Positions 16,766-26,896 of a stretch of DNA of 38,595 nt are shown piece after piece; positions within the stretch are counted from its first letter, which is position 1; each line of letters starts with the position of its first letter. Below the pieces are notes generated by a model, which made no database searches, was not told the origin of the DNA, and saw nothing but the letters and a program-made list of their open reading frames with translations. A program made the position numbers and the translations under genes. The stretch is from Candidatus Zipacnadia bacterium (GTDB lineage: Bacteria; Armatimonadota; Zipacnadia; JALGUG01): the NCBI GenBank assembly GCA_029820995.1, contig JALGUG010000072.1:1-38595 (forward strand), given 5' to 3'.

Positions 16766-16800
16766 TCGTTTCACCTCAAGCGGCGAGTTGCCGGGCTATT

Positions 16801-16855
16801 CCCTCTTGTCCGCGATGCCCCCTCCCGGCCGCAGCCGAGCCGCGGCGCAAGAGGG
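16801..16855. promoter_or_regulatory. Long inverted repeat in the divergent promoter region
   Basis: CCCTCTTG (16801-16808) and CAAGAGGG (16848-16855) are perfect arms. The pairing extends inward through CCGCG/CGCGG with one extra base, giving about 13 pairs. The inner sequence is GC-rich and partly self-complementary. It sits in the 145-base gap between the propeller gene and GH116, upstream of the GH116 ribosome site. It could be a leader hairpin or a regulator site for one or both genes. Confidence 0.4.
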
Positions 16856-16910
16856 ACTTCCAAATCCGGGCACGAACAACCCGACAAGCAGCGAGCAGGA
16901 GGTCACAAGC

Positions 16911-19900
16911 ATGAAAGCTCTCGCCTGGATAACGGTAGCGCTGTTGGCCTTCGCGGGCTTGGGCCGTGCAGCGGACCCGCCACTTGCGAAGTGGGACTTC
17001 GAGACCGGCGATCTGCAGGGCTGGAAGGTCGTCAAAGGCCGGCTCGGCCCGCAGCCCTCGGACAACGACAATGACCGGCACGGCGGCAACTTCGGCAAGC
17101 AGGGCCGGTATTTCATCGGCACCTTTGAGGGCGCGGGCGACAAGGCGACAGGCGAAATCCGCTCGCCCGTGTTCACGGTCCGCGCCAACAAGCTCGCCCT
17201 GCGGATCGGCGGCGGCGCACATGTTGGTACGACCTATGTGGCCCTCTGCCGGGCGGAGGATGACCACGAGCTGATCGCGGAAACGGGCCATAACGCCGAG
17301 CGCATGGACCTGCGTATCTGGGACGTGTCGGCATACAAGGGCCGGCAGGTATACCTGAAGGTGGTGGACCAGCACTCCGGCGGCTGGGGGCACATCAATC
17401 TGGACGATATCCGCGAGCTCACGGCAGCCGAGGAGCGGGAGATCGAGCGCCGGGAGGCCCGGCGAAAGGCGGAAATGGCCCGCCGGCTGCGCCAGTGGAA
17501 GCGCGACCTCCATCGGCCCGCGCCGCGCACGGTCTACCACGGCGCCACTGCGCGGCACGTCGCACTGCCGCTGGGCGGCATCGGCGCAGGGAGCATTGCC
17601 CTCACCGGGCAGGGCGCGCTGGAGCAGTGGCAAATCATGAACACTATCAACTCGCGCGCCTATCTGCCGGGCAGCTTTCTCAGCGTCTGGGCCCAAGTTG
17701 GCGGCCGGGAGCCTGTGGCGCGCGTGCTCCAGCTCAAGCCTATCGGCGATCTGCCCCTGGTGCGCGACCTCGAGTTCGTCGGCGAATACCCCTGGGCCTT
17801 CGTCACGTACCGGGACCCCGCGCTGCGCCCGCTCCGCATCTCGCTGGAGGCCTTCTCGCCCCTGATCCCGCTCAATGCTCCCGACTCGGCCCTCCCCGCG
17901 GTCATCTTCGTACTGAAGGTGAGGAACGAGGGCAGTCGCACTGCGCGGGTCAGCGTGGCGCAGACGGTGCAGAACGGCGTGGGCTGGGACGGCCGCACGC
18001 CGATTAATGGCACAAAGCTGAGCGACCCCTCAAGAGCCGAGTACGGCGGCAACTTCAACGAGGTGCGCAAGCTGCCCGGGATGACCTCGATCCAGATGGC
18101 CGGCGCCCGGCTTAAGCCGAACCACAAACGATATGGTACCATGACTCTGAGCGCCTTGACGAGCAACGCCACCACGCTCGCGCAGTGGAATGACGCCGGG
18201 ATGCTGTGGGCGGACTTCGCCGCGGATGGCCAGCTCGATGGGCCGATGCCCGTGGGCCTCAGCCCCTCCGGAGAGACGTGGAACGCCGCCCTGGCGGTGC
18301 CCCTAACCGTCGAGCCGGGACAGGAGCGGCGGGCCGTCTTTGTGCTCACCTGGCACTTCCCGAACCACTATGCCGACTACCAGAAAGAGCTGGCGCAGTT
18401 CCGTATCGGGAACATGTACAACAACTGGTTCCGCGATTCGTACGAGGTCGCAGGATACGTCCAGGCGCAGTTTCAGCGCCTGTACGACCAGACGGAGCTA
18501 TTCCGCGCGACCTTCTACGACAGCACCTTGCCGTACTGGTTCCTCGACTGCATCAGCTCGCAGATCTCGACCATCCGGACCCAGACCTGCATGTGGATCG
18601 AGGACGGCACTGTGGCCTGCTTTGAGGGTGCCGGCTGCTGCCCCATGAACTGCACGCATGTGTGGAACTATGAGCAAACGCTGGCCCACATGTGGCCGTC
18701 GCTGGAGCGCAACATGCGGGAGACGGACTACTTCGTCCAGCAGATGGACAGCGGCGCCATCCGCCACCGTACCCGACTGCCGCTCAGCCAGCCCCGCTGG
18801 ACCGGCCCCGCCTGCGACGGCCATCTGAGCACCATCGTGAAAACCTACCGCGAGTACCTCCGGTCCGCCGATCAAACCTGGCTCGACAAGGTGTGGCCGC
18901 GCTGCCGGCGGGCCATGGACTGGGCGATCACCGAGTACGATCCCGACGGCAACGGGGTCCTCGAGGGGCAGCAGTTCAATACGTACGACTGCTCGGTCTA
19001 CGGGCCGAATACCTTCATCGGAACACAGTGGCTGGCGGCTCTCCGCGCCAAATATCGGCAGCTCTTCACCGCGGGACGGCAGAAGTACGACGACCAGCTC
19101 TGGAACGGCGAGTACTGGATCCAGAAGTATGATGAGGACAAAATCAAGAAGCACCAGTACGGCCGAGGCTGCCACTCGGATCAACTGATGGGTCAGTGGT
19201 GGGCCGACATTCTGGGGCTGGGCGATGTTCTGCCCGCCGACCACATACAGACCGCGCTTCAGTCCATCATGAAGTACTCCTGGCTGCCGGACTTCACCGA
19301 TTTTGTGCATCACCAGCGCGTGTTTGCGGATGGCACCGACAAGGGCCTCCTGTGCTGCACTTGGCCTCACGGCGGGCGTCCCGCCCAGCCGATCCTGTAT
19401 TGCGACGAGGTCTGGACGGGCCTCGAGTACGAGGTCGCCGCGCAGATGATCTACCGGGGCATGATTGACGAGGCCTACTGCATCGTCAAAGGGGCCCGGG
19501 ACCGGTACAATGGCGTCAAGCGCAACCCCTGGGACGAGATCGAGTGTGGCGAGCACTATGCGCGGGCGATGAGCAGTTGGTCGCTGCTGCTGGCGGCGGA
19601 GGGGTTCCAGTACAACGGGCCCCGTGGTGTGATGTCCTTTGCGCCTCACATCACTCCCGAAAACTTCCGCGCCTTTTTCAGCGCCGCGGAGGGTTGGGGC
19701 ACCTTCTCGCAGCGCCGGCGAGGCCGCCGGCTCGAAGTCAGCTTGGAGGTCGCACATGGAAGGGTGCGGTTGGCGCAATTCAGCGTCGCGCTCCCGGCCG
19801 GGACCACGGCGCGCGCGGTCGCCGTGCGCCTCGGGTCTCACGAGATTGAGCCGGTCGCGGCGGTCGTGGACGGGCAGCTCGTGCTGGACTTCGGCCCGGC

Positions 19901-20030
19901 GGTAACGGTGGGCCCGGGGCAGGGGCTAGCGGCAACGGTAATCAGCTATCAGCGGTCAGCAAACGGCAGCCGGCGGTCAGGTTTGAACAATGAGCTTTCG
20001 ACCGCTGGGAGGGCGGGCACTCGTCCTTGA
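16911..20030 (+). CDS. Exported GH116-family beta-glycosidase (GBA2-like)
   Basis: This 1039-residue protein has a signal peptide (about 1-21), then a lectin-like jelly-roll region (about 25-165, DFETGDLQGWKVV to GGWGHINLDDI). The GH116 N-terminal beta domain starts near 203 (HVALPLGGIGAGSI), followed by an alpha/alpha catalytic barrel with CTHVWNYEQTLAHMWP. The candidate nucleophile is Glu685 in LEGQQFNTYD, aligned with Glu527 of human GBA2. The candidate acid/base is Asp757 in HSDQLMGQWW, aligned with Asp677. Such enzymes cleave beta-glucosides, beta-xylosides or related sugars. The ATG at 16911 is chosen because AGGAGG lies 9 bases upstream. The last 28 or so residues are encoded by an intergenic-type repeat and look like read-through. 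Substrate is unknown. Confidence 0.9.
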   Translation: MKALAWITVALLAFAGLGRAADPPLAKWDFETGDLQGWKVVKGRLGPQPSDNDNDRHGGNFGKQGRYFIGTFEGAGDKATGEIRSPVFTVRANKLALRIGGGAHVGTTYVALCRAEDDHELIAETGHNAERMDLRIWDVSAYKGRQVYLKVVDQHSGGWGHINLDDIRELTAAEEREIERREARRKAEMARRLRQWKRDLHRPAPRTVYHGATARHVALPLGGIGAGSIALTGQGALEQWQIMNTINSRAYLPGSFLSVWAQVGGREPVARVLQLKPIGDLPLVRDLEFVGEYPWAFVTYRDPALRPLRISLEAFSPLIPLNAPDSALPAVIFVLKVRNEGSRTARVSVAQTVQNGVGWDGRTPINGTKLSDPSRAEYGGNFNEVRKLPGMTSIQMAGARLKPNHKRYGTMTLSALTSNATTLAQWNDAGMLWADFAADGQLDGPMPVGLSPSGETWNAALAVPLTVEPGQERRAVFVLTWHFPNHYADYQKELAQFRIGNMYNNWFRDSYEVAGYVQAQFQRLYDQTELFRATFYDSTLPYWFLDCISSQISTIRTQTCMWIEDGTVACFEGAGCCPMNCTHVWNYEQTLAHMWPSLERNMRETDYFVQQMDSGAIRHRTRLPLSQPRWTGPACDGHLSTIVKTYREYLRSADQTWLDKVWPRCRRAMDWAITEYDPDGNGVLEGQQFNTYDCSVYGPNTFIGTQWLAALRAKYRQLFTAGRQKYDDQLWNGEYWIQKYDEDKIKKHQYGRGCHSDQLMGQWWADILGLGDVLPADHIQTALQSIMKYSWLPDFTDFVHHQRVFADGTDKGLLCCTWPHGGRPAQPILYCDEVWTGLEYEVAAQMIYRGMIDEAYCIVKGARDRYNGVKRNPWDEIECGEHYARAMSSWSLLLAAEGFQYNGPRGVMSFAPHITPENFRAFFSAAEGWGTFSQRRRGRRLEVSLEVAHGRVRLAQFSVALPAGTTARAVAVRLGSHEIEPVAAVVDGQLVLDFGPAVTVGPGQGLAATVISYQRSANGSRRSGLNNELSTAGRAGTRP
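19941..19980. repeat. Intergenic-type GCTGA/CAGC repeat block, copy 1
   Basis: The stretch contains ATCAGCTATCAGCGGTCAGC followed by degenerate CAGC/GGTCAG units. It is similar in style to blocks near 24102-24139 and 28401-28440. It encodes the low-complexity end of the GH116 reading frame (QRSANGSRRSG), suggesting the original stop was lost. It immediately precedes the four-helix-bundle gene. Confidence 0.45.
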
Positions 20031-20058
20031 TCCGCTCGGGTTGCGGGAGCCGTTCAGA

Positions 20059-20415
20059 TTGAGGGACTTCAGACAACTGAAGGTCTGGGAAAAGGCGCAC
20101 CAACTCGCCTTGGCGACCTACAAGGTGACGGAGCGCTTTCCGAGACATGAACTGTACGCATTGACAAGTCAAATGCGTCGGGCGGCCGCTTCTGTCCCCG
20201 CGAACATCGCAGAGCGCTGTCGTAGAGGCGGGACCGCGGAGCTGGGTCGGTTCCTACGTATCGCAATGGGTTCGGCAAGCGAACTCGAGTACTGCTTACT
20301 ACTTGCCCGGGACCTGGTCCTGCTGGATGACACGAACTACGCTTCCCTGGCGGAGCAGGTCGCCGAAGTGAAGCGAATGCTCGCCCCGTTCATTCAGAAG
20401 CTGACCGGAAGCTGA
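20059..20415 (+). CDS. Four-helix-bundle protein (23S rRNA intervening-sequence protein family)
   Basis: This 118-residue protein matches the TIGR02436 family: LRDFRQLKVWEKAHQLALATYKVTERFPRHELY, SQMRRAAASVPANIAE, then helices LGRFLRIAMGSASELEY and LAEQVAEVKRMLAPFI. Family members are small helical proteins first noted in intervening sequences of 23S rRNA genes, and many are free-standing as here. The cellular role is not established. A TTG start at 20059 is chosen because GGGAG lies 9 bases upstream and the protein then starts at the usual family position. An upstream ATG at 19990 would add 23 residues of unlikely sequence. The gene is flanked on the left by repeats, and its 3' end overlaps the truncated UroD-like gene by 26 bases. 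Confidence 0.85.
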   Translation: MRDFRQLKVWEKAHQLALATYKVTERFPRHELYALTSQMRRAAASVPANIAERCRRGGTAELGRFLRIAMGSASELEYCLLLARDLVLLDDTNYASLAEQVAEVKRMLAPFIQKLTGS

Positions 20416-21415
20416 CGTTATCGGGCACTGAGTGATCGGAGTGATAAATGTATCCTCCGCCGTGCTTGACTACCGGGATCTTCGAGGCGATCTCGTGCTC
20501 GATCACCGCGGGATCCGGGTCGGCCATGGCGCGCACATCAATGCCGCCCATGAAGGCCAGCCGCTCGCCATGGTCGCGCTTCAGCGCCAGCATGTCGTTC
20601 CCCGCTTTCACCTCCAGCGGCTGCAGCAGGTCGAACCCGCACTCGATGATCAGCGGCACGAACTCCATGTTGTACCCGCAACTGTGGAGCAGCGCCGGCA
20701 GCCCGCGCCGCTTGAAAGGCTCGATAATCGTTCGGTGTGCGGGCCACAGCAGCTCCTTGTACATTTGCGGCGAAAAGAACCCCCGCTCCTTGTGGCCCAA
20801 GTCGTCGAAGACCCAGCCGCCGTCAATGTGGAAGCCCCGCTGGAAAAAGGCCTCGGCGATGTCCGCGCACAGGCGAGCGTCGGTCATGAACATGTCGTAG
20901 GCCCACTCGGGGTCCTCGACCATCGCAATCATCAGGGTCTCCGGACCCACCAGGTTGCAGACCTTGGTGAAGCCGGGGCCGAAGTTGAGCGTGATGAACA
21001 GGCCCTGCTCGTGCTGGGCCTCATTGGCCTTCCGCTGCGCCTCCCAGTTCACGCGGTCATCCGTCATCACCATCCGATGCTTGTGCTGCTCCCACAGCTC
21101 CTTCGTGTTGATGCGGAAGTCCAGCAGCTCCGGCGTGGACATCGCGTCCTTCCAGTTCTTGCGCACCGCGCCGTCACCGCTGGTTGAGATCACGTATTCG
21201 TCGGTCTCCTCCAGCACTTCGGTGGGCAGCATCAGCGAGTTGTCACACCACGGACCGCCGAACTCGAAGCCGAAGTACGAGTGCGGAGATTGGTCCTGGG
21301 GCAGGCCTTCTTTGTGCCAGCGGGCGATGGTCGTGTGCCACGGCGAGTCGTGGATGGGCACGCGGTCGGGCTCCTCGTGGTTAATGGCTATCAGAACGCG
21401 TTCGCGCGGCAGCAT
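20390..21415 (-). CDS. UroD/MtaA-like methyltransferase-family protein, C-terminally truncated
   Basis: This 341-residue protein has the uroporphyrinogen decarboxylase fold. It belongs to the UroD-like group related to corrinoid methyltransferases rather than haem synthesis. Seen: the N-terminus PRERVLIAINHEEPDRVPI, the zinc-type motif LLHSCGYN (His244, Cys246), FMGGIDVRAM, and GGGYIYHSDHSVPDNVSF. Homologues normally continue about 20 residues beyond HSVPxxVS (a helix ending in V-x-x-Y-G). Here the frame leaves the family after VSF and ends RSASE, read antisense from the four-helix-bundle gene. Start ATG has TGAGGT 8 bases upstream. The substrate is unknown. Activity may be lost or altered by the truncation. 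Confidence 0.82.
   Translation of the reverse strand: MLPRERVLIAINHEEPDRVPIHDSPWHTTIARWHKEGLPQDQSPHSYFGFEFGGPWCDNSLMLPTEVLEETDEYVISTSGDGAVRKNWKDAMSTPELLDFRINTKELWEQHKHRMVMTDDRVNWEAQRKANEAQHEQGLFITLNFGPGFTKVCNLVGPETLMIAMVEDPEWAYDMFMTDARLCADIAEAFFQRGFHIDGGWVFDDLGHKERGFFSPQMYKELLWPAHRTIIEPFKRRGLPALLHSCGYNMEFVPLIIECGFDLLQPLEVKAGNDMLALKRDHGERLAFMGGIDVRAMADPDPAVIEHEIASKIPVVKHGGGYIYHSDHSVPDNVSFRSASE
20397..20416. repeat. 9-bp direct repeat at the junction of the two convergent genes
   Basis: GAAGCTGAC occurs at 20397-20405 and again at 20408-20416, separated by CG. It lies exactly where the UroD-like frame stops resembling its family and the four-helix-bundle gene ends. It could be the scar of a recombination or insertion event. 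Confidence 0.5.
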
Positions 21416-21618
21416 GGTTCGACCTCACTGTGGCAGCTTGGAGCAGCGACGTCCCGGTCCCAAAGGTCTTCCCCGTCGGCGCCCCAAGTCCTCGCCGCAG
21501 CGTATCCAGGCAGGTGTCAGGCACTCGCACGCGAATCCTAACTCCCAGGCCGCCGTTCAGGAGCAGCGGCAATTGGGCCGTGAGAAGGGGTGCACATTCC
21601 AAGATGAAGGGAACAGGC

Positions 21619-23904
21619 ATGGCCGTTTCGTGGAAGCTCCTGCTCCGAGCGTTGGCGATGGTGATGGCTCTGGTCCCGGGCGGAGCCGCCCGGGCCGACG
21701 TCGTCCTGGTGGAAGACGGCCAGGCGCGCGCGACGGTCGTACTGCCGCGGGGGGCGTCGGCGGGACACCAATTCGCCGCGGACGAGCTGGTGCAGCATAT
21801 CAAGCTGAGCACGGGCGTCGAGCTGCCCGTCGTCGAAGAGGGGGCCGACTACGCGGGCCTGCCGATCTTCGTCGGCGACACTGGAGCGGCTCAGAAGCGC
21901 GTGACGGACGGCGAGGTGGGGAAGGGGTGGAGCGACCTCCCGGCGGACAGCTTCGAGGTCTACATCGGCCGGGATCGCCTCATCCTGCACGGCCGAAACC
22001 CGTTGGCCAACTTGTACAGCGTGTACGACTTCCTGGAGCAGGAAGTCGGCGTGCGCTGGCTCACGCCTGCCGAAAACGGAACCATTGTGCCGCGCCGCAA
22101 GTCGCTGGTCTTGCGGCAGACCCGGCGAATCCGCCGGCCGGCCTTCAAGCTGCGCATGTTCTTCGTCCGCGACCAGACGGCGCAGTGGGCTCTCCGCAAC
22201 CGTGTGAACGGCTTATTTCCCGCCGACTGGGCGGAGAAAGTGGACGGAGATCTCGCCTACTTGCCGCCCGGCATCGGCGCGGGAATCCACTCCTTTGCCG
22301 ACCTGATCCCGCCGAAAGAGTACTTCGCCGACCATCCCGAGTACTTTCCCCTCATCGGCGGCAAACGGCATCCGATCTCGATCCACCGCGGCCAGTTGTG
22401 TACGACGAACTCCGACGTGATCCGCATCGTGGCCGACAAGGTGCGGGCGTACTTTGAGCAGCGTCCGAGGGCCCGCGTGTTCCCGGTGGCCCCGGACGAC
22501 GACGCGGGCTGGTGCGAATGCGAGCACTGCCGCCGGGTGGACCAGGAGCTCGGCGGCGGGCGGATGTGGACGGAGTACCCGAGCGTGCCGGTGACCACGG
22601 ATCGGCTGATGCTCTTCCTGAACCAGGTGGCGCAGGCCGCCCTGGGCGAGCGGCCGGACAAGACTCTGATCACGCTGGCGTACATCAACTATCTCCCGCC
22701 GCCGCATTCGGTCCAGGTGGATCCCCGGGTGCTGCCGCTGCTGTGCCACTATGCGCCCGCCTGCTACGCCCACCGCATGAACGACCCGAGCTGTGCGGCC
22801 AACGCGCGGTTCGCGGACAGCCTGCGCGGCTGGGTGCCCCTGTGCCCGAACGCGGGCGTGTACGCCTACACCGACAAGAGCATGTGGTACTACTTCTGGC
22901 GGCCCGTGTTTCGGCTGATGCCCCACGACATTCGGTTCCTCCACGAGCAGGGCATTCACAACTACCTCGCCCAGTCCAACGGTGCCCGCTGGGCGTACAT
23001 GGGCCCGCTGTACTGGGTTACCACCAGGATGCTGTGGGACCCGTCCCAGGACATTGACGGGCTGATTAGCGAATGGTGCCACACCCTCTTCGGCCCGGCC
23101 GGCGACGCCATGCTCAAGCATTACAACACTCTCGAGCAGGCCGTGCTCGCCACGGGACACCACTACCGCGACAATCCGCTGAGCCAGGCCGTCGGGCTGT
23201 ATGATATGAAGCTCATCGCCCAGGCCGAAGCGGCGCTGAGCGAGGCCGAGAAGCTGGCCGCGGGCGACAAGGCCTGCCGGGAGCGAGTGAGCGCCGTGCG
23301 GAGCCGCTGGACCATCAGCCGCACCTGCTATGACTACCTGGCGGCCTATCGCCACTACGAGGAGACGGGCAAGCTGGAGGACCTGAGCAAGTCGGTAGAG
23401 GCCCTCCAGGAGCTGCAGCGGCACGTCGGCAAGGGCTGGAAGCCGTACTCGTGCCCCTCGGCAGAGGACCTGGCGCGGGAGCTGGCGACCGGGGGAATCC
23501 GCTGGAGCGGCTTCGGGCCGGAGGAGACCAAGGGCGGGCGCCAATGCCGCAACAGCGACTCCACCGGGCCGGGGGACGGCAGGGCCGGCTGGGCGACGTT
23601 CCGCTTTTTCCTGCCCGACGCAACGAAGGATACGCGCCTCACGATGGTCGTGTGGGGCCGGTCGGCCGGGTTCAGTCCCGTAATCTGCACCAAGGGGCAT
23701 GGTGCCGGCTACAATGCCGGCGGGGTCTGGAACACCTTTGGGACCTTCAAGCCCTCCGGGAAGGAAGAATGGCAGGAGGTGGCGTTCACCATTCCGGCCA
23801 AGTTCTACGAGCCCGATGTCCGGCGGCAGATCGTCGGCTTCGGCGGCGGCGATTCCCAGATCTGGATCGCCGACGTGCGAGTGGAAGCAGTAAACGAGAA
23901 GTAG
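21619..23904 (+). CDS. Exported DUF4838 protein, glycosidase-like (GH67/GH20-type architecture)
   Basis: This 761-residue protein has a clear signal peptide (residues 1-24). It then has an N-terminal alpha-glucuronidase-like domain with GHQFAADELVQHIKLSTG and LHGRNPLANLYSVYDFLEQ, including the V-G-V-R-W-L-T-P motif. The DUF4838 region covers about 230-540, with DDDAGWCECEHCRRVD (Cys299, Cys301, Cys304) and YAYTDKSMWYYFWRP. A C-terminal beta-rich region (about 640-755) may bind carbohydrate. DUF4838 proteins are common in polysaccharide-degrading bacteria, but the substrate is unproven. The ATG at 21619 is preferred, with AAGGGA upstream. An in-frame ATG at 21604 has no ribosome site. It diverges from the UroD-like gene. 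Confidence 0.85.
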   Translation: MAVSWKLLLRALAMVMALVPGGAARADVVLVEDGQARATVVLPRGASAGHQFAADELVQHIKLSTGVELPVVEEGADYAGLPIFVGDTGAAQKRVTDGEVGKGWSDLPADSFEVYIGRDRLILHGRNPLANLYSVYDFLEQEVGVRWLTPAENGTIVPRRKSLVLRQTRRIRRPAFKLRMFFVRDQTAQWALRNRVNGLFPADWAEKVDGDLAYLPPGIGAGIHSFADLIPPKEYFADHPEYFPLIGGKRHPISIHRGQLCTTNSDVIRIVADKVRAYFEQRPRARVFPVAPDDDAGWCECEHCRRVDQELGGGRMWTEYPSVPVTTDRLMLFLNQVAQAALGERPDKTLITLAYINYLPPPHSVQVDPRVLPLLCHYAPACYAHRMNDPSCAANARFADSLRGWVPLCPNAGVYAYTDKSMWYYFWRPVFRLMPHDIRFLHEQGIHNYLAQSNGARWAYMGPLYWVTTRMLWDPSQDIDGLISEWCHTLFGPAGDAMLKHYNTLEQAVLATGHHYRDNPLSQAVGLYDMKLIAQAEAALSEAEKLAAGDKACRERVSAVRSRWTISRTCYDYLAAYRHYEETGKLEDLSKSVEALQELQRHVGKGWKPYSCPSAEDLARELATGGIRWSGFGPEETKGGRQCRNSDSTGPGDGRAGWATFRFFLPDATKDTRLTMVVWGRSAGFSPVICTKGHGAGYNAGGVWNTFGTFKPSGKEEWQEVAFTIPAKFYEPDVRRQIVGFGGGDSQIWIADVRVEAVNEK

Positions 23905-23962
23905 TCACCCAGCGACCAACGGCTGATCGCCGAGTACTGACACTGACCGGTGGTTCCCCCGG

Positions 23963-23992
23963 TTGGCAGCACAACCTCTGTTGTGCTATCAT
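23963..23992 (+). promoter_or_regulatory. Candidate proS promoter with palindromic spacer
   Basis: TTGGCA (-35, 23963-23968) and TATCAT (-10, 23987-23992) are separated by 18 bases. TG two bases upstream of the -10 makes it an extended -10. The spacer carries the perfect inverted repeat AGCACAAC-CTCT-GTTGTGCT (23968-23987), which touches both boxes. A regulator bound there would block polymerase. Alternatively the hairpin ends the DUF4838 transcript, though no T-run follows. Confidence 0.5.
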
Positions 23993-24062
23993 TACCCGCC
24001 GTGCAAGCCGGCTCCGGCATGGCCCGGGCCGACCTCGAACTCAACCGTCACTGCCGATGTCG

Positions 24063-24083
24063 AGCCGGCAGTAGCTGCCGGCT
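24063..24083. repeat. Perfect 9-bp stem-loop in the proS leader
   Basis: AGCCGGCAG (24063-24071) and CTGCCGGCT (24075-24083) pair perfectly around TAG. The hairpin lies about 75 bases upstream of the proS ATG and downstream of the predicted promoter, so it would be in the leader RNA. No T-run follows, and no T-box consensus was seen. Confidence 0.5.
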
Positions 24084-24101
24084 AACAGCCGAGGGCCGTT
24101 C

Positions 24102-25601
<1,500 letters not shown>

Positions 25602-25702
25602 ACCCTTGCCGCGGGCACTCACCAGGAGGAAGGCTCGGCGGCGGAGTAGAAAGCGGTCCGCACGTCCCACTGGCATGAGCATTCGGAAGGAGAACATCGT
25701 TC

Positions 25703-26710
25703 ATGAAGTACGTCAAATTCGGCAATGCGGGCATTCAGGTCTCGCGGCTCTGTCTGGGAGCCATGGAGTTCCCCGATAACTGCGAGGAGAAGGTCGCCCA
25801 GGCTCTATTGGACGAGGCAATTGACGCCGGCATCAACTTCATTGACACTGCCGACGCCTATGGCCGCGGCACCAGCGAGGAGTTCCTGGGCCGCGCGTTG
25901 ACCCCCGAGAAGCGGGACAAGCTGATCATCGCCACCAAGTTCTGGGTCAAGATGTACCGCGACAACATCAACGGCGGCGGCTGCTCCCGCTATCATATCA
26001 TCCGCGCCGTGGAGGCCAGTCTGCGGCGCCTCAAGATGGACTACATTGACCTGATCCAGCTCCACCACCCGGACCCGCTCACGCCGGTCGAGGAGACCCT
26101 GTCTACGCTGGACAATCTCGTCAAGCAGGGCAAGGTCCGCTACATCGGCGTGTGCAACCACTACGCCTGGCAAATGGCCCACATGCTCGGCGTCAGTGCC
26201 TTGCACAACTGGGAGCCGTTGGTCTCGATCCAGTGCCGCTATAGCCTGCTGGATCGCGTCGTCGAAAACGAGACCATCCCCTTCGCGAAACGCTTCAACA
26301 TCGCCACGATGACCTACGGCCCGCTGGCCGGCGGAGTGCTTACCGGCAAGTACAAGCGCGGCGAGCCCTTCCCCCCCGACTCGCGCGTCGGGCGCACCAA
26401 GCAAATGCAGGAGCGCATGACCGACGAGGTCTGGGACATCCTGGACGAGGTCCGCGCCCTGGCCGACAAGTACGGCGTCGCCATGAACAAGATCGCGCTG
26501 GCCTGGCTGGTGTCCAAGCCGTATGTCACCTGCCCCATCCTGGGCGGCAAAAAGCCCGAGCATTTCAACACGCTCTACGACGTCTGCGAGTTCGAGTTGG
26601 CGCCGGAAGACCTCCAGCATCTGGACAAAATCACCGCGTCTATGAAGTATGGTCCCTTCGCCAACCAGTCCATCTTCCAGGGCTCCGAGCTGGCCCTCAA
26701 CCGTTGGTAA
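25703..26710 (+). CDS. Aldo/keto reductase
   Basis: This 335-residue NAD(P)H-dependent oxidoreductase has the TIM-barrel AKR fold. The catalytic tetrad is visible: Asp48 and Tyr53 in FIDTADAYGRG, Lys79 in ATKFW, and His121 in IQLHHPDP. The cofactor-binding end motif GGKKPEH lies near the C-terminus. It resembles the Kv-beta/YhdN-like group acting on aldehydes or sugars, with unknown substrate. Start ATG has AAGGAG 10 bases upstream. It is 101 bases after proS on the same strand. Confidence 0.93.
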   Translation: MKYVKFGNAGIQVSRLCLGAMEFPDNCEEKVAQALLDEAIDAGINFIDTADAYGRGTSEEFLGRALTPEKRDKLIIATKFWVKMYRDNINGGGCSRYHIIRAVEASLRRLKMDYIDLIQLHHPDPLTPVEETLSTLDNLVKQGKVRYIGVCNHYAWQMAHMLGVSALHNWEPLVSIQCRYSLLDRVVENETIPFAKRFNIATMTYGPLAGGVLTGKYKRGEPFPPDSRVGRTKQMQERMTDEVWDILDEVRALADKYGVAMNKIALAWLVSKPYVTCPILGGKKPEHFNTLYDVCEFELAPEDLQHLDKITASMKYGPFANQSIFQGSELALNRW

Positions 26711-26759
26711 CGGCCGCACCGGCAGGCTACAGCACGTCCGTCTTGCAGACGATAGTCTA

Positions 26760-26802
26760 GAGGTGGTTTCACAACCGCTGTCGGAGCGGGTCCGCCCTGC
26801 GA
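26760..26802. repeat. REP-like dispersed element, copy A
   Basis: A leader reading GAGGTGGTTTCACAACCGC is followed by an imperfect GC-rich hairpin (GCGGG at 26786-26790 against CCCTGC at 26795-26800). It is related to copies B (28442-28484) and C (30853-30904), with 17 of 24 leader bases identical to copy B. It lies between the aldo/keto reductase and PPK2 genes. Confidence 0.4.
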
Positions 26803-26896
26803 CAGCCGTTCCGTGCGGAGGGATCGGAGTACGAGGCGTCGTTTTGTGACGCCGCAGTATCCGGCCCAAGGACGTTGCCGGGAGGCCTTTGGACTC

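Noticed and set aside
21509-21526. GGTGTCAGGCAC-like motif upstream of the DUF4838 gene, as seen near some transposon-related repeats
   Set aside because: Only one short copy and no hairpin partner or transposase nearby; it could be chance.
20955-22457. 500-codon plus-strand frame crossing the UroD-like and DUF4838 genes
   Set aside because: It spans two real genes in the wrong frame or strand and has no domain.
22213-23700. 495-codon minus-strand frame opposite the DUF4838 gene
   Set aside because: Composition is Arg/His/Val-rich shadow sequence with no domain. The plus strand has a signal peptide and a domain match.
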